Source: a virus. Taken from it: a stretch of 28,281 nt of DNA. Position numbers and translations under genes: made by a program. The stretch spans positions 1-28,281 of the IMG/VR virus record IMGVR_UViG_3300004460_000008, one strand, 5' to 3'. Positions 26,696-28,281 of this stretch are shown piece after piece (within the stretch, counting starts at the first letter, position 1; the number at the start of each line of letters is the position of its first letter). Below the pieces are notes generated by a model. That model was not told the DNA's origin. It worked only from the letters and a program-made list of their open reading frames with translations, and searched no databases.

Positions 26696-27574
26696 ATGAA
26701 AATTGACGAAAAAAAAATATTATATTCTTTCGAGGTTAAAGTCGAGAAAGAAGTTGAAGAAACTGTCGAGAAAAAGAAAAAACGCAAGAATAAAGAGACT
26801 GGTAAAATGGAAGTTGTTACAACTAAAGAAACAACTATGGTTAAAAAAGATGTTCCTTTTAATATTGTAATTAAAAAACCAACCCGAACAGAACTTGAAG
26901 ACGGAGATATGTTTTACAGCTTAGAATTAAATAAGTTTATTAAAATGGGTCTTTTAACTAAAGCTATGCTTGCAAAGCAGTATGGCTCTCAAGGTGGAGT
27001 TTGGACAGAGAAAGAACAAACATTATATGCCGAATTGATATATAAGATGCATCAGAAGCAATTGGAAATTCAACAATTCTCAATTCTTGGTGATAGTGGG
27101 AAATTATCTGAAAGACAAAAATTAAAGCTTGACTTAGCTATTAAAGAAATGGCTGGATTAAAAAAAGAATTAACTGAATACGAAATGGTTCAAAATTCAT
27201 TATTTGACCATACCGCAGATATTAAAGCTAGAAACAGAACTATCATGTGGTATATTTTACACCTAACTAGTTTTGCCGAAGGCGAGGAGGAGAACGCGGT
27301 CTTAGAAGAAATGTTCCCAGGTGATGATTTTGAAGATAGGTTTTCTATTTATGAAGATAAAGAAGAGGCTGGAGACGAAGTCTACGAAAGAGCTATTGAT
27401 AAAATTTCTTCTGTAATAACTATTTGGTACATTAGCGGTAATCAAGAAAAAGAAAGCTTGGAAGAGTTCATGGAGCAAATGAAACAAGACTCGGAAGACC
27501 TGGAAGATTCAGGCGATTATCTGGAAGAAGATTTAGAGGAAGAGTCTGAAAAGACTGAGACTCAAAATGTCTGA
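26696..27574 (+). CDS. Tail-assembly region protein, 292 aa
   Basis: The N terminus is highly charged (KVEKEVEETVEKKKKRKNKE), the middle is helical (FSILGDSGKLSERQKLKLDL; YELELIYKMHQ-type turns) and the C terminus is strongly acidic (DLEDSGDYLEEDLEEESEKT). I see no known enzyme motif; the position fits a tail-assembly or chaperone gene. An A9 run near its start (26709-26717) is noted. It ends with an 8-nt overlap of the next ATG (27567), so both are coupled. SD-like AAGGTAACT precedes its start. Confidence 0.65.
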   Translation: MKIDEKKILYSFEVKVEKEVEETVEKKKKRKNKETGKMEVVTTKETTMVKKDVPFNIVIKKPTRTELEDGDMFYSLELNKFIKMGLLTKAMLAKQYGSQGGVWTEKEQTLYAELIYKMHQKQLEIQQFSILGDSGKLSERQKLKLDLAIKEMAGLKKELTEYEMVQNSLFDHTADIKARNRTIMWYILHLTSFAEGEEENAVLEEMFPGDDFEDRFSIYEDKEEAGDEVYERAIDKISSVITIWYISGNQEKESLEEFMEQMKQDSEDLEDSGDYLEEDLEEESEKTETQNV

Positions 27575-28281
27575 TGATAAACCAGATAAAAAACTTCTAG
27601 AAAAATTATTTAAAGAAATAAGGCAGGGATTTTCTTCTTTTATCTACGAAGGCGATGTGTGTTTTGTTAAACACGCCTCTTACTCTCAAACAGACGTCTT
27701 AAACGAGTCTTACGAAAAGTACTATGCCAAAGCTAAGTCAAAGGGTGTAATGACCGAGAAAGAGCTCCTTGAGACTTTGGAAGAACAAGGAGTATGGATG
27801 CAGGAAGACGAAGAGCTTTTTGAGAAAAAAGAAATTGAGATGGAAAATCTCAAGAAAACTTCCGCTAATCTAATTGTAAAGGCTCAAAAAAAATCTTTTG
27901 AAAAGAGGATAAAACAGCTAGAAGAAAAAGTATTAAGGCATAGAGAAAAAAGAAATTCTTTAGTTAGGAATACCGCCGAAGAATACGCTGGAAGAAGATC
28001 TAATGAGATTTTTATGTTTCATTCTTTATTTAAAGATGAAAATCTTAAAGAAGTATTTTTCTCCGAAGATGATTTTGATCATCTTGATAAGGTGAAGCTA
28101 AATAATATATTTATTAAGTATAATAACTCAATAGAGGAATTTAGCCAGCACAATATAAGACAAATGTCTATAGAAGCTTTCTTTACAAGTTTATTTAATT
28201 TATTTGATAAAGACGTTTCCAATTTTTACGGAAAGAACGTGTGCGAATTAACTTACTACCAAGTTAACTTATTGAATTACG
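27567..28281 (+). CDS. Tail-region protein, 5' part (partial)
   Basis: The frame starts at ATG 27567 inside the previous gene and is open to the window edge (238 full codons). The visible part is helical: MSDDKPDKKLLEKLFKEIRQ, then GFSSFIYEGDVCFVKHASYS, a coiled coil (about 100-135), RNTAEEYAGRRSNEIFMFHS and FNLFDKDVSNFYGK. It resembles a type of phage structural-cluster protein of unknown function. As the tape-measure protein has not yet appeared, it would lie further downstream. Confidence 0.7.
   Translation, partial: MSDDKPDKKLLEKLFKEIRQGFSSFIYEGDVCFVKHASYSQTDVLNESYEKYYAKAKSKGVMTEKELLETLEEQGVWMQEDEELFEKKEIEMENLKKTSANLIVKAQKKSFEKRIKQLEEKVLRHREKRNSLVRNTAEEYAGRRSNEIFMFHSLFKDENLKEVFFSEDDFDHLDKVKLNNIFIKYNNSIEEFSQHNIRQMSIEAFFTSLFNLFDKDVSNFYGKNVCELTYYQVNLLNY

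Noticed and set aside
26709-26717. A9 run as a programmed frameshift site
   Set aside because: It is near the start codon, no overlapping long frame follows, and the gene continues in frame for 280 codons.
24960-28281. Contractile (myovirus) tail
   Set aside because: No sheath gene is seen beside the tube gene and the order of neck and tail genes suits a siphovirus, though the remaining tail genes are outside the window.

Overview
The window is part of the genome of an AT-rich, double-stranded DNA tailed bacteriophage. The packaging, head and tail order (large terminase, portal, protease/scaffold, decoration protein, major capsid, neck proteins, long tail-tube protein, tail-assembly genes) and the absence of any tail-sheath gene suggest a long-tailed siphovirus. 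The tube and neck assignments rest on position and composition. PhoH, thioredoxin and many tiny accessory genes are typical of aquatic phages. The host cannot be named. Early promoters look like ordinary sigma-70 promoters (TTGACA, 17 bp, TATAAT-like).

Layout. (1) 1-2409: ten small forward-strand genes, the first cut by the window edge. (2) 2529-8111: nineteen small reverse-strand genes in short operons. These two blocks are the accessory/early region; almost none of the products has a recognisable function. Seven copies of a 71-72 bp GC-rich composite palindrome punctuate them, each just behind the 3' end of an operon. (3) 8112-8341: a divergent non-coding spacer with GC-rich inverted arms. 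(4) 8342-10788: forward genes for PhoH, a small unknown, thioredoxin, a membrane-anchored peptide, a zinc ribbon and a sigma-like factor with a cysteine-rich insert. (5) 10785-17415: an unknown helical protein, a methyltransferase-like protein, a zinc finger/ERCC4 nuclease, large terminase and portal. (6) 17437-21770: a basic head-region protein, a protease-scaffold fusion, a decoration protein and the major capsid protein, ending in a strong terminator. (7) 21876-28281: neck genes, the tail tube with its own terminator, and tail-assembly genes, the last cut by the window edge.

How it works together (inference). The host polymerase reads the early genes from many closely spaced promoters. In ten of these the ATG begins exactly 6 nt after the -10 box, so the mRNAs should be leaderless. 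The phage sigma-like factor may then read late genes from a TGTATA-type motif 13-16 nt before late start codons. Packaging and head genes are tightly coupled by ATGA-type overlaps. The most heavily used structural products (scaffold, decoration, capsid, tube) use a distinct codon set. That set begins abruptly at Met294 of the protease ORF, which points to a separately translated scaffold.

The best candidate for something undescribed is the repeat family: two 25-bp dyads (TAAGT-N15-ACTTA) around a 21-22 bp GC-rich core, repeated seven times in 7 kb, along with a TTGCACTAT motif at a fixed distance upstream of three operon promoters.
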